Below, piece after piece: positions 1-7,781 of a DNA stretch of 64,000 nucleotides. The stretch is from the NCBI GenBank assembly GCA_903822975.1, contig CAIJRD010000015.1, positions 1-64,000 on the forward strand, given 5' to 3'. Each line of letters begins with the position of its first letter. Positions within the stretch are counted from its first letter, which is position 1. The notes beneath the pieces are model-generated. The model did no database searches. It had not been told where the DNA came from and was given only the letters and a program-made list of their open reading frames with translations. The stretch is from an uncultured Sinobacteraceae bacterium (lineage in GTDB: Bacteria; Pseudomonadota; Gammaproteobacteria; Nevskiales; Nevskiaceae). Made by a program: the position numbers and the translations under genes.

Positions 1-1
1 C

Positions 2-130
2 AAGGGTGCATTGCCAGAACAGCTGCGCGCAGTCGGCTACGGCAAATCGCAGATGCTGATCAATCCCGAGAAGGATGATGCGGATCGCGAACTGAACCGT
101 CGCGTCGAATTCCGCGTCGTCGATAAATAA
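2..130 (+). CDS. OmpA-family outer membrane protein, C-terminal fragment (5' end outside window)
   Basis: The last 42 codons of an OmpA-like protein; the rest lies upstream of the window. The visible peptide ends with NRRVEFRVVDK, the typical end of the OmpA peptidoglycan-binding domain, which anchors the outer membrane to the cell wall. It differs at only a few positions from the end of the complete OmpA-family protein at 2204-3325 (GALPEQLRAVGYGKSQ is identical in both). The two are therefore tandem paralogues, each followed by a related lipoprotein gene. It ends 33 bases before the ATG chosen for that lipoprotein, so the pair is probably cotranscribed. Domain assignment rests on the fragment and the paralogue. 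Confidence 0.85.
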   Translation, partial: KGALPEQLRAVGYGKSQMLINPEKDDADRELNRRVEFRVVDK

Positions 131-163
131 GCGTCGTTGAGTAACGGACTACTGAGACTGAAC

Positions 164-1606
164 ATGAACAATCCAAGCACGCGGCGTTTGATGTCACGCA
201 CGCTCTCGCTGATTCTGCTCGGCAGTGCGGCGGCGCTTCTGGCCGGCTGCGCCGATGGACCTGGCAACGGCACCACCAGCTCGGGAACCACCAGCGGCGC
301 GAGCGGCGGTGTGACCAGCGGCGCCAGCGGCGGCGTGACCGGTGGTACGACCGGCAATACCACCGGCTCCTGCAGTTCGTCGACCAATTGCCCGGTCGTC
401 ACCGTACTGCTCGATGGCAAAACCGTCGATAACTTGGCCGACATCAGCGGACACGCGCTCGTCACTTGGACCTCGACCAACACCGACACCACGACCGGCA
501 CGACGCCTTGCACGCCGTCCGGCGGACTCGGCACACCAACCGATCCGTGGCAGGGTCCGTTGCCTTACCAGAGCACGCCGCCCGGCCTGACCGAACAGCC
601 CGTCGCGAACGGCGTCTATACCTTCGTGCTGACCTGTATCAACACGACCGGTGACGGCGCGTCGGCAGGCGCGGCAACGCTCACCGTCGGTCCGATTACG
701 GGCAACGAAAAATCGATCACCGTGACCGTGACCGCAGCTCCGACCTCGATCGCACTCGGCGACAGCTCGACGCTGACCTGGTCGGCGCTCAATACGGATG
801 GCAGCAGCGATTCGAGCATCACCTGCACGCATACGTCCTCGCCGGTGGATCCGGTTTGGAATGCCGCCGCCACGACGGCTTCCGGCATGGTCACGGTGAC
901 CCCAGCAACTGCAGTGGTCTACACCTATGTGCTGACTTGCACCAATGCCTCGGGCGGCAATGGCGCAGGCGCGGCAGCGGTGGCCGTCGGCGACAACAAC
1001 AATCCGCCACTGATCCAGTGCCCGGCCGGACAAACGTTCCAGAGCTTCCGCAACACCAGCAGCAGCGATAAGACCTACACCGCCAGCGCCGATACCGGCG
1101 GACTGTGCCTGCTGTGCTCGGTGACGCCGAACCCGCCGACGAATCTGGTCGCGCCGGTAACGGCCAACGATCTCGGCACGCCGGCGGTCATCTCGCTGCC
1201 GATCGGCCTGATCATCGATGGCGGCAACGTCACCGTGACCGACACCCTAGGCCCGATCACGCCAGCACCGGGCGGCAACGTCGTCGGGTTCGTGATCTCG
1301 GAGCCGGGTAATCCGATCCTGAGTCTCGAAGCGCTGCAGAACATTGCGATCTCGACGCTGGCCGCCGACGGCACCGTTGTCGAACGCGCCGGCAATCTGA
1401 CCGCGGTCAATCTCGATCTGCTGAGTCTGTTCACTGATCCCACTAAGCGCGCCGTGGTGATCAATGCCAAGTTGCCGTACAGCTCCGTCAAGCTGTCAGT
1501 CAGCGGGATTGCGCACCTGATCACCAACGTCAACGTCTATGAGGCGGGCGCATGCGTGGCGCCGGGAAGCACCGGCGGAACCTCGGGCGGTTCCAGCGGC
1601 GGCTGA
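164..1606 (+). CDS. Gly/Thr/Ser-rich lipoprotein with Ig-like repeats (copy 1)
   Basis: Predicted lipoprotein of 480 residues with no function I can name. The ATG at 164 gives a signal peptide ending in a lipobox (ALLAGC, Cys29); the ORF track's TTG at 137 and an ATG at 191 are alternatives. After the Cys comes a low-complexity SGTTSGASGG-type linker, then two beta-sandwich-like repeats of about 90-100 residues. These end in YTFVLTC or YTYVLTC and carry paired cysteines, as in bacterial Ig-like surface repeats. A C-terminal domain of about 190 residues contains CLLC, VGFVIS and a conserved NVYEAGAC end, followed by a Gly/Ser-rich tail. It is paralogous to 3352-4863 in architecture and C-terminal motifs. 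It follows an OmpA-family gene and is followed by an intrinsic terminator. A surface or periplasm-facing envelope role is inferred. Confidence 0.8.
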   Translation: MNNPSTRRLMSRTLSLILLGSAAALLAGCADGPGNGTTSSGTTSGASGGVTSGASGGVTGGTTGNTTGSCSSSTNCPVVTVLLDGKTVDNLADISGHALVTWTSTNTDTTTGTTPCTPSGGLGTPTDPWQGPLPYQSTPPGLTEQPVANGVYTFVLTCINTTGDGASAGAATLTVGPITGNEKSITVTVTAAPTSIALGDSSTLTWSALNTDGSSDSSITCTHTSSPVDPVWNAAATTASGMVTVTPATAVVYTYVLTCTNASGGNGAGAAAVAVGDNNNPPLIQCPAGQTFQSFRNTSSSDKTYTASADTGGLCLLCSVTPNPPTNLVAPVTANDLGTPAVISLPIGLIIDGGNVTVTDTLGPITPAPGGNVVGFVISEPGNPILSLEALQNIAISTLAADGTVVERAGNLTAVNLDLLSLFTDPTKRAVVINAKLPYSSVKLSVSGIAHLITNVNVYEAGACVAPGSTGGTSGGSSGG

Positions 1607-2203
1607 TCGCTTCACGAGCTGATTGCAGTATCCAACCGGCCCTCGAAAGAGGGTCGGTTTTTTTGTGCGCTCGATTTCGTCATTGGAGGATGCCGTCACT
1701 GACGACGGCAGTCGACGATTCGACGTTTTTTAGAAAACGGATTCGCGCGTTTTCGACTCCGGCGAAGGCGAAACGCCAACTCAAGTATGCCCTGGCCTGT
1801 TTTGACTACAGCCGCCAAGCTACTTCCAACAAACAAGTCGTTGCGGCCTGGACGGCAGCCAGGACCTGACAGACGGCACGCATTGCACACGCCTGCGGCG
1901 CCGAGCTCTCGTTGCGATCGGCTATGTAATTCGTAGCTGTAGAAACCGCAACGGACATCGCACGCAAATAATCGGCAGGCTCGTTGATGAAGCCACGCCA
2001 TGGCAATCCGCGTGCGCAAATGTCACCCACGGTTAATTCCGAGCCGATTCGCGTTGCTAGAGTTTTTTCACAACGCGGAAGTTGCCGTGCTTTGTTCGCA
2101 GTGCAGTCGTCATTTGACTGCTGCCGCGTCGCCCTTGCGGCGAACTGAACGGAACGTTGGCACTTGCGCAAGAAAACGGCAACAAAAACCTAAGGGGAAT
2201 CGC
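1607..2203. other. Intergenic region between the two OmpA-lipoprotein modules
   Basis: About 600 bases without a convincing gene. It holds the terminator at 1634-1664 and must hold the promoter for the second ompA-like gene. The ORFs listed here on both strands (for example 1806-2171 minus and 1696-2019 minus) overlap each other, lack family features and look like chance frames. The composition is more AT-rich around 1690-2100 than in the flanking genes. Confidence 0.6.
1634..1664 (+). terminator. Rho-independent terminator after lipoprotein copy 1
   Basis: An 11-base stem (AACCGGCCCTC pairing with GAGGGTCGGTT, one G-U) with a GAAA loop is followed by a run of seven T. It lies 28 bases after the lipoprotein stop and closes the first OmpA-lipoprotein unit. 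Confidence 0.9.
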
Positions 2204-3325
2204 ATGCGCAAGGGGTTATTCATTGGCGCGCTCGTCATGAGCGGTGCCGCCTATGCTCAAGACACGGCAGGAACCTTGCCGCCGAGCATGGAATCTGCGG
2301 GGCCCAGCTCCTCCGCCAGCGCCGAGACGCCAGATGGCGGAACCAATTACATCGCCGTACTCGGCAGCTACATCCGTGCCGACAAGGATCGTGGAACCAC
2401 GCACAACGGCTACGGTGCTTCGCTTGTTCTCGGGCATGTTTTGAACGAAAACCTGGCGCTGGAAGTGGCGCCCAGCTTTACGCTGTACGAGCACGGCAAG
2501 AACAAGGGTACCGACTACTATCAGGAAGGCGGTACGGTCGACCTTCGCGTGAATTTTCTGGGGCGCAACGAACCCATCAGCCCATTCCTATTGGGCGGAA
2601 TCGGCGGTGTCTATGACGACATGCTGCCGCGCAGCGAAAAGAAAGCGGCTTTCATCGTTGACGGTGGTGCAGGTTTTGTAACCCAGCCGTTCTACGGTGT
2701 CGCGCTGCGTGCAGAAGCGCGCTATTTGTACGACTTCCACAACGGACTTTCGAACGCCGGCTTCGGCGATATTCGTGGATCAATCGGATTCGAGATCCCG
2801 CTAGGCATCGTCAACAAGATTGTCGTCGCCGCGCCGGAACCGGTGACGATGGTCACCGCAAAAGAAGTCCCACGCCCTTGGATCGATACCGATGGCGACG
2901 GCGTGGACGATGAGCACGACAAGTGCCCAGGCACACCGAAGGGCCTGAAGGTCGATGCCGACGGCTGCGTGATTCCGGGCCAGGTGATCGTGCTGCGAGG
3001 CGTTACCTTCGAATTCAACAAAACGCGAATCCAGCCCAACGCAGCCGCAGTGCTCGACTCGATCTTGCCGGCGTTTACCGGTCAGGCCAATCTTCACGTC
3101 GAAATCGCCGGCCACACGGATTCCGTTGGCAAGCCGCAATACAACCAAAAGCTATCGCAGTCGCGTGCCGACGCCGTTCGCAATTATCTGATCGGCCTGG
3201 GCGCTCTGCCCGAACAGCTCCGCGCGGTCGGCTATGGCAAATCGCAGCTCCTTATTAATCCCGAAAAATCGGAAGCCGATCGCGAGCTGAATCGTCGCGT
3301 CGAATTCCGAGTCGTCGAGAAGTAA
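2204..3325 (+). CDS. OmpA-family outer membrane protein with TSP3-type repeat
   Basis: Outer membrane protein of 373 residues expected to link the outer membrane to peptidoglycan. The ATG at 2204 was chosen over the upstream in-frame start (2000) because it is preceded by AAGGGGA and begins a clear signal peptide (MRKGLFIGAL...AYA). Residues of about 35-205 form an N-terminal beta-barrel-like domain. Around residues 225-245 is an Asp-rich calcium-binding TSP3-like motif (DTDGDGVDDEHDKCPGTP). Residues of about 260-373 are the OmpA C-terminal domain, with EIAGHTDSVG and NRRVEFRV. The stop is 26 bases before the next lipoprotein gene, so the two probably form an operon. The end of its paralogue is at 2-130. 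The exact physiological role (structural or porin) cannot be read from sequence. Confidence 0.9.
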   Translation: MRKGLFIGALVMSGAAYAQDTAGTLPPSMESAGPSSSASAETPDGGTNYIAVLGSYIRADKDRGTTHNGYGASLVLGHVLNENLALEVAPSFTLYEHGKNKGTDYYQEGGTVDLRVNFLGRNEPISPFLLGGIGGVYDDMLPRSEKKAAFIVDGGAGFVTQPFYGVALRAEARYLYDFHNGLSNAGFGDIRGSIGFEIPLGIVNKIVVAAPEPVTMVTAKEVPRPWIDTDGDGVDDEHDKCPGTPKGLKVDADGCVIPGQVIVLRGVTFEFNKTRIQPNAAAVLDSILPAFTGQANLHVEIAGHTDSVGKPQYNQKLSQSRADAVRNYLIGLGALPEQLRAVGYGKSQLLINPEKSEADRELNRRVEFRVVEK

Positions 3326-3351
3326 GCCCAACTCCACGTCAGGAAATTGAT

Positions 3352-4863
3352 ATGACTTACGAACTGAATCTACGTCCGCTGGCCCGTTTGGCCTGCCTCA
3401 GTCTGATCGGCAGCGCATGCGTCTTGTTTGCAGGCTGCTCGAACGATAGCGGCGTCACCGATGGCGCCACCACCGGTGCGTCCACCGGCGGCAGCACGGG
3501 TGGCGCAACCGGCGGCAGCACGGGCGGCGCAACTGGTGGCAGCACAGGTGGTGCCACCGGCGGGAGTACGGGTGGAGCGACAGGCGGCAGTACGGGAGGC
3601 GCAACGGGCGGAAGCACGGGCGGCGCAACCGGCGGCGGCACGGGCGGTACGTGCAAGCCGGGCGACACCGCTGCGACTTGCCCATCGATCAGTGCCTACT
3701 ATCCTGTAGTCAACGTTCTGGTCGACGGTGTGCCCAGCGAAACGATTCCTGCGGGCCAAGCGTTCACGCTGAGCTGGTTGGCAGTCAATGGTCCTGCAGA
3801 TCCGGTTGCCAACGAACCGCTCACCTGTGTGGCATCGGGTGCTTGGAGCGGCGTCAAGGCCGCTTCGGGTTCCGTAGTGTTGCCGGGACAGCCAAACGGC
3901 GTTTACAACTTGGTTCTGACCTGTACCAACTCGTTCGGTCCGGGTGGCGGCTCCGCCACCTTGAACGTTGCGACGACGGCGGATCCCAGCAAGGCTCCGA
4001 CAGTGACGATCCAATTAGACGGCAAGCCCGCAGAAACCGTGGTGCCAGGTGCTCCGGCGACGCTGAGCTGGTCGGTCGATAACTCGGCCGATACGGTTCC
4101 CGGCGAAGTCGCCACCTGCGTGGCCTCGGGTGCATGGAGCGGATCGAAGGCGACCAGCGGCTCCGCGGCGGTATCGCAGACCGTGCCAGCCCTGTATTCG
4201 TACACGCTCCAGTGCAGCAATTCATTTGGCAGCTCGGCGCAGTCGGCGGTACTCAATGTTGCGAATGGCACGCTCGCGATCTGCGACCTCAACGACACGA
4301 AGTGCCTGACCTACTACGCCTACGTCAATTGCGCGGCAATCAAGCCGGGGACCGTGTTCAAGACGCTCGAGTCACCCAACGCTACGGAGTCGTTCGGAGT
4401 GAATCCGCCGGCCTTGTTCTGCAACAAATGCAGTGTTGATAATGCGGGGAACGTGATTCTCCCGACGGCCGTCACACCTGCCACCATCAAGGTTGGTAAT
4501 GCGGCGCTGCGCGGTGGGGAATACTTGATGGTCAAGGACCAGACGACGGTCTACCCGGCCGGCACACCGGTTGGTTTCGTCGTCTCGGCCACGCCGGATT
4601 CACCGATCTTCGCATTGGGATTGCTGCCGAGGCTCACGGTGACGTCTGTAAACAACGGCGTCGACAACAAAGGTGCGAGCAATGGGCTACTGCCGCAGCT
4701 GTTCGTGCTGGATATCTTCAAGCTGCTGAGCAACGACAACCTGTCGACCGCGATCTACACGCCGGACAAGCCGTTCGACGCCGTGAAGGTCACGCTCGGC
4801 GGACTGATCGAGCATGACTACAACCTCGATGTGTATGCAGCCGGCGTGTGCGTGCCCTACTGA
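3352..4863 (+). CDS. Repeat-rich lipoprotein with Ig-like domains (copy 2)
   Basis: Lipoprotein of 503 residues, paralogue of the gene at 164-1606. The ATG at 3352 follows AGGAAA at good spacing. The signal peptide ends in the lipobox LFAGC (Cys29). Residues of about 40-100 are a long STGGATGG tandem repeat encoded by 24-base units. Two Ig-like repeats follow, each with CVASGAWSG and a later Cys (LVLTCTN, YTLQCSN), a pattern common in bacterial surface repeats. The C-terminal domain of about 200 residues carries FCNKC, VGFVVSATPDSPIF and ends LDVYAAGVCVPY, matching the copy 1 domain. Unlike copy 1 there is no Gly/Ser tail. It lies in an operon with the OmpA-family gene upstream and ends before a strong terminator. 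Function unknown; a cell-envelope surface role is inferred. Confidence 0.85.
   Translation: MTYELNLRPLARLACLSLIGSACVLFAGCSNDSGVTDGATTGASTGGSTGGATGGSTGGATGGSTGGATGGSTGGATGGSTGGATGGSTGGATGGGTGGTCKPGDTAATCPSISAYYPVVNVLVDGVPSETIPAGQAFTLSWLAVNGPADPVANEPLTCVASGAWSGVKAASGSVVLPGQPNGVYNLVLTCTNSFGPGGGSATLNVATTADPSKAPTVTIQLDGKPAETVVPGAPATLSWSVDNSADTVPGEVATCVASGAWSGSKATSGSAAVSQTVPALYSYTLQCSNSFGSSAQSAVLNVANGTLAICDLNDTKCLTYYAYVNCAAIKPGTVFKTLESPNATESFGVNPPALFCNKCSVDNAGNVILPTAVTPATIKVGNAALRGGEYLMVKDQTTVYPAGTPVGFVVSATPDSPIFALGLLPRLTVTSVNNGVDNKGASNGLLPQLFVLDIFKLLSNDNLSTAIYTPDKPFDAVKVTLGGLIEHDYNLDVYAAGVCVPY
3493..3636 (+). repeat. Six 24-bp tandem repeats coding STGGATGG
   Basis: Six consecutive 24-base units each encode Ser-Thr-Gly-Gly-Ala-Thr-Gly-Gly inside the lipoprotein at 3352-4863. 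The units differ mainly at third codon positions, so the protein repeat is better conserved than the DNA. A partial unit follows. It forms the flexible linker between the lipid anchor and the folded domains. Confidence 0.95.
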
Positions 4864-5202
4864 TCTTGGCACGTCCAATTTGCCGGAGGGTCGTATGACT
4901 TAACGGCGCATAACTGGCCCGACTTGCCGCAAGGTAAGTCGGGCCTTTGTTATTTATGGATCGTCGACACGCCGAACCCAATCGTCGAGGCTCGCTCGGT
5001 ATGGCCGAAGCTTCAAAACGTTTCGACCTGTACCAAGTGATTGCGTCGAGGCCAAAGCGATGCGGAACTTTGAGACACTGCAGCGATAGGGACATCGGCC
5101 GCACCCGGGCGCGCACGTCAACCCGGCGCAGGATTCAATTGACTGATGCAGTAGAGGCTGCGAGCGAGTTCTTCAGTCGTTCGTTGAACGTTTGTCGAAC
5201 TG
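4864..5202. other. Convergent intergenic region, no gene seen
   Basis: This 339-base gap lies between the lipoprotein gene (plus) and trpE (minus). Apart from the terminator at 4916-4950 I see no gene. The ORF at 4947-5354 has no recognisable features and runs into the 3' end of trpE on the other strand. Confidence 0.6.
4916..4950 (+). terminator. Rho-independent terminator after lipoprotein copy 2
   Basis: A perfect 10-base stem GGCCCGACTT/AAGTCGGGCC encloses a 10-base loop and is followed by TTTGTTATTT. It lies about 50 bases after the lipoprotein stop and ends the second OmpA-lipoprotein unit. Confidence 0.88.
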
Positions 5203-6651
5203 TCAGGTGCTACGTGGCGCCGATGAGGCTTCGGCAATTGCAGCCGCATGCAGCATCGCCCTGGCCTTGTGCAAGGTCTCTTCCCATTCGGATTGCGGAT
5301 TCGAATCGGCAACGATGCCGGCCGAAGCCTGAACGTGGACCTGGCCGTCCTTGATCAGTGCCGTGCGGATCGCGATCGCCAGATCCATGTTGCCATCGAA
5401 GCCGATATACCCCACCGCACCGCCATAAAGTCCACGACGCACCGGCTCCAGCTCAGCAATCAATTCCATCGTGCGGACCTTGGGCGCGCCGGTGAGTGTG
5501 CCGGCCGGAAACGTTGCAGCCAGCACGTCGATCGGGTGCAGGCCTGCCTTGAGCCGACCTTTCACTTCGCTGACGATGTGCATCACGTGGCTGTAGCGTT
5601 CGACCACCATTTTCTCGGTGACGCGCACACCGGTTTCGCAGACGCGGCCGATGTCGTTGCGTCCGAGGTCGATCAGCATCACGTGCTCGGCAATTTCCTT
5701 GGGATCGGCGAGCAGTTCCGACTCGAGTGCGCGATCCAGCTCTGGCGTTGCCCCGCGCGGGCGCGTGCCGGCGATGGGCCGCACCGTCACTTCGCGATCG
5801 GTCGCGCGCACCAGAATTTCCGGACTGCTGCCGACCACGTGATGATCGCCGAGGTTGAGGCAGTACATGTACGGCGAAGGATTCAGCCGCCGGATCGCGC
5901 GATACAGTGCCGTCGGCGGCGCATCGAAGGGCGCGCTGAGTCGCTGGCCGAGTTGGATCTGGAAGGTGTCGCCGGCCGCAATGTAGTCCTTGGCCTTGGC
6001 CACCGCCGCAAGATAATCGTCTTGCTTGAAGGTGCTGACGAAGTCGAGCGCCCGTGGCTTGTCCACCAGCGGAGCGTGCGGCATGGCATGCGCGGCACTC
6101 AGCTCGGCTTCGATCGCGTCGAGCCGTGCGCTGGCACGCGCGTGATCAGCGGCGTCGTCGATGCGTGCATGAACCACCAGCGTCAGCGTTGCGCGGAGGT
6201 TGTCGAAGACCACCACTTCGTCCGCCAACATCAGTAGCACGTCGGGCACGTGCAAGGTGTCCGGCTGATCGAGCTTCAGCGTCGGCTCGAAGAAGCGCAC
6301 GCAGTCGTAGCCGAAGTAGCCGACGTAGCCACCGGTGAAACGAGGCAATCCCGGCGCGGGTGCAACACGCATGCCGTCGATGTAACGACGCAACCAGGTC
6401 AACGGATCGGACGAGTGGCTGCGTTCAACGGTGACGCCATTTCGAACCAGCTCGATGTCGTTGCCGCGAACGCTCAGCCATTCGCGCGCCGGCAGGCCGA
6501 TGAATGAGTAGCGGCCCCATTGGTCACCGCCGACAACGGATTCGAACAGAAACGTGTGCGGGGCGTCAGCAAGTTTGAAGTAGGCGCCAACCGGTGTGTC
6601 GAGGTCGGCAGGCAGTTCGCGCGTCAGCGCGACGTGGGTGTAGGCGGTCAT
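5203..6651 (-). CDS. trpE: Anthranilate synthase component I
   Basis: Large subunit of anthranilate synthase, 482 residues. It converts chorismate to anthranilate in the first committed step of tryptophan synthesis, using ammonia delivered by a TrpG partner not present in this window. The N-terminal regulatory part contains FLFESVVGG, corresponding to the LLES tryptophan-feedback site. The chorismate-binding domain has GTRPRGATPELD, HVMLIDLGRNDIGRV, TFPAGTLTGAPKVR and the C-terminal ASAGIVADSNPQSE. The ATG at 6651 gives a family-like N-terminus; the track start at 6693 adds 14 residues and has no better ribosome-binding site. rpe lies 198 bases upstream on the same strand. The rpe-trpE order is common in proteobacteria, often with gph between, which is absent here. 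Confidence 0.95.
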   Translation of the reverse strand: MTAYTHVALTRELPADLDTPVGAYFKLADAPHTFLFESVVGGDQWGRYSFIGLPAREWLSVRGNDIELVRNGVTVERSHSSDPLTWLRRYIDGMRVAPAPGLPRFTGGYVGYFGYDCVRFFEPTLKLDQPDTLHVPDVLLMLADEVVVFDNLRATLTLVVHARIDDAADHARASARLDAIEAELSAAHAMPHAPLVDKPRALDFVSTFKQDDYLAAVAKAKDYIAAGDTFQIQLGQRLSAPFDAPPTALYRAIRRLNPSPYMYCLNLGDHHVVGSSPEILVRATDREVTVRPIAGTRPRGATPELDRALESELLADPKEIAEHVMLIDLGRNDIGRVCETGVRVTEKMVVERYSHVMHIVSEVKGRLKAGLHPIDVLAATFPAGTLTGAPKVRTMELIAELEPVRRGLYGGAVGYIGFDGNMDLAIAIRTALIKDGQVHVQASAGIVADSNPQSEWEETLHKARAMLHAAAIAEASSAPRST

Positions 6652-6712
6652 GAGAGGGTTATTTTCAGATTTGGACAGCGATGAAGGTCGCATCGGCGGC
6701 GCAAGGACTGCA

Positions 6713-6775
6713 TCAGCGCAGCCATCGCCAACTGATTCCGGTGGCTAAAGTCATCATCAAATCCGAAAACACCAT
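6713..6775 (-). CDS. Possible trp leader peptide (short ORF before trpE)
   Basis: A 20-codon ORF on the minus strand, in the 198-base gap upstream of trpE, begins ATGGTG and ends with the residues ISWRWLR before TGA. It thus has two Trp codons separated by one codon close to its stop, the arrangement used by trp attenuator leader peptides. A weak GAAGG lies 12 bases upstream. I do not see an obvious terminator hairpin with a T-run between this ORF and trpE, so classical transcription attenuation is not demonstrated. It may be a chance ORF. Confidence 0.25.
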   Translation of the reverse strand: MVFSDLMMTLATGISWRWLR

Positions 6776-6849
6776 TTTCTGTGTCGCCTTCTGTCGTAGC
6801 TGCAGCTGCCCGCAAAGTTAGATCGAACACAGGTTCGGGCGATTGCGCA

Positions 6850-7566
6850 TTAGCGAATAGCCGTGGCGATTGCGCTACGCATGGCGTTGATCGTCGATGC
6901 GTAGTCCTTGGCGCCGAAGATCGCCGAGCCGGCGACAAACGTATCCGCGCCCGCCGCTGCGATGCTGCCGATATTGTCGGTCTTGACGCCTCCGTCGATC
7001 TCGAGCCGGATCGAACGTCCGCTGCGCGACTGGTACTCGTCGAGCAGTGCCCGTGTCTCGCGCAGCTTGGCGAGCGCCGAGGGAATAAAACTCTGGCCAC
7101 CGAAACCGGGGTTCACCGACATCAACAGCACGATGTCGACCTTGTCGAGCACATAACGCAGTGCATCGAGCGGCGTGGCGGGATTGAATACCAGGCCGGC
7201 CTGACAGCCTGCATCGCGAATCGCCTGCAGGCTGCGATCGATGTGACGGGTTGCTTCCGGATGGAAGGTGATGCTGGTGGCACCGGCCTTGGCGAAGTTC
7301 TGCGCCAGGGCGTCGACCGGCTCGACCATCAAATGCACATCGATTGGCGCCTTGACGCCGTGCTTGCGCAGGGCTTCGCAGATCATCGGCCCGATCGTCA
7401 GATTCGGAACGTAATGGTTGTCCATCACGTCGAAATGAATCCAGTCGGCGCCGGCCGCCAGGACGTTGACCACCTCCTCGCCGAGTCTCGCAAAGTCTGC
7501 GGACAGAATGCTGGGAGCGATCAGGGCTGGTAGGCGACTTGGCAGAGGGTCCACAGGTCTTCGCAT
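6850..7566 (-). CDS. rpe: Ribulose-phosphate 3-epimerase
   Basis: Interconverts ribulose 5-phosphate and xylulose 5-phosphate in the pentose phosphate pathway; about 238 residues from the ATG at 7566, within the family norm. Visible motifs are [14 protein letters not shown] near the start, [13 protein letters not shown] with metal-binding residues, [20 protein letters not shown] and the C-terminal phosphate-binding DGGVKTDNI...[13 protein letters not shown]. The ORF-track start at 7689 adds 41 residues that do not fit the family. The ATG at 7566 lacks a good ribosome-binding site, so a nearby GTG or TTG is possible. It is followed on the same strand by trpE and is divergent from the catalase gene. 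Confidence 0.95.
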   Translation of the reverse strand: MRRPVDPLPSRLPALIAPSILSADFARLGEEVVNVLAAGADWIHFDVMDNHYVPNLTIGPMICEALRKHGVKAPIDVHLMVEPVDALAQNFAKAGATSITFHPEATRHIDRSLQAIRDAGCQAGLVFNPATPLDALRYVLDKVDIVLLMSVNPGFGGQSFIPSALAKLRETRALLDEYQSRSGRSIRLEIDGGVKTDNIGSIAAAGADTFVAGSAIFGAKDYASTINAMRSAIATAIR

Positions 7567-7781
7567 GGGTGAAATGAAAGAGCGCGCATTATTCCAGATG
7601 CATCGGCGACCTGATCTCGGCGCAAAGGAGGGTATTGGGTCCGAAGCCGGTATGGAGATAGAAAATAAGCATGATATCGATTCATACAATTGTCTGTACT
7701 AATCAACTCGAATCGCGCGATAGTCCGTACATGCCGATGCATCAAACGCATCGGCGGCCATCAACGAAGAGGATCTGACTC

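Noticed and set aside
1806-2171. 121-aa minus-strand ORF between the OmpA modules
   Set aside because: No features, overlaps other chance ORFs, and crosses the expected ompA promoter region.
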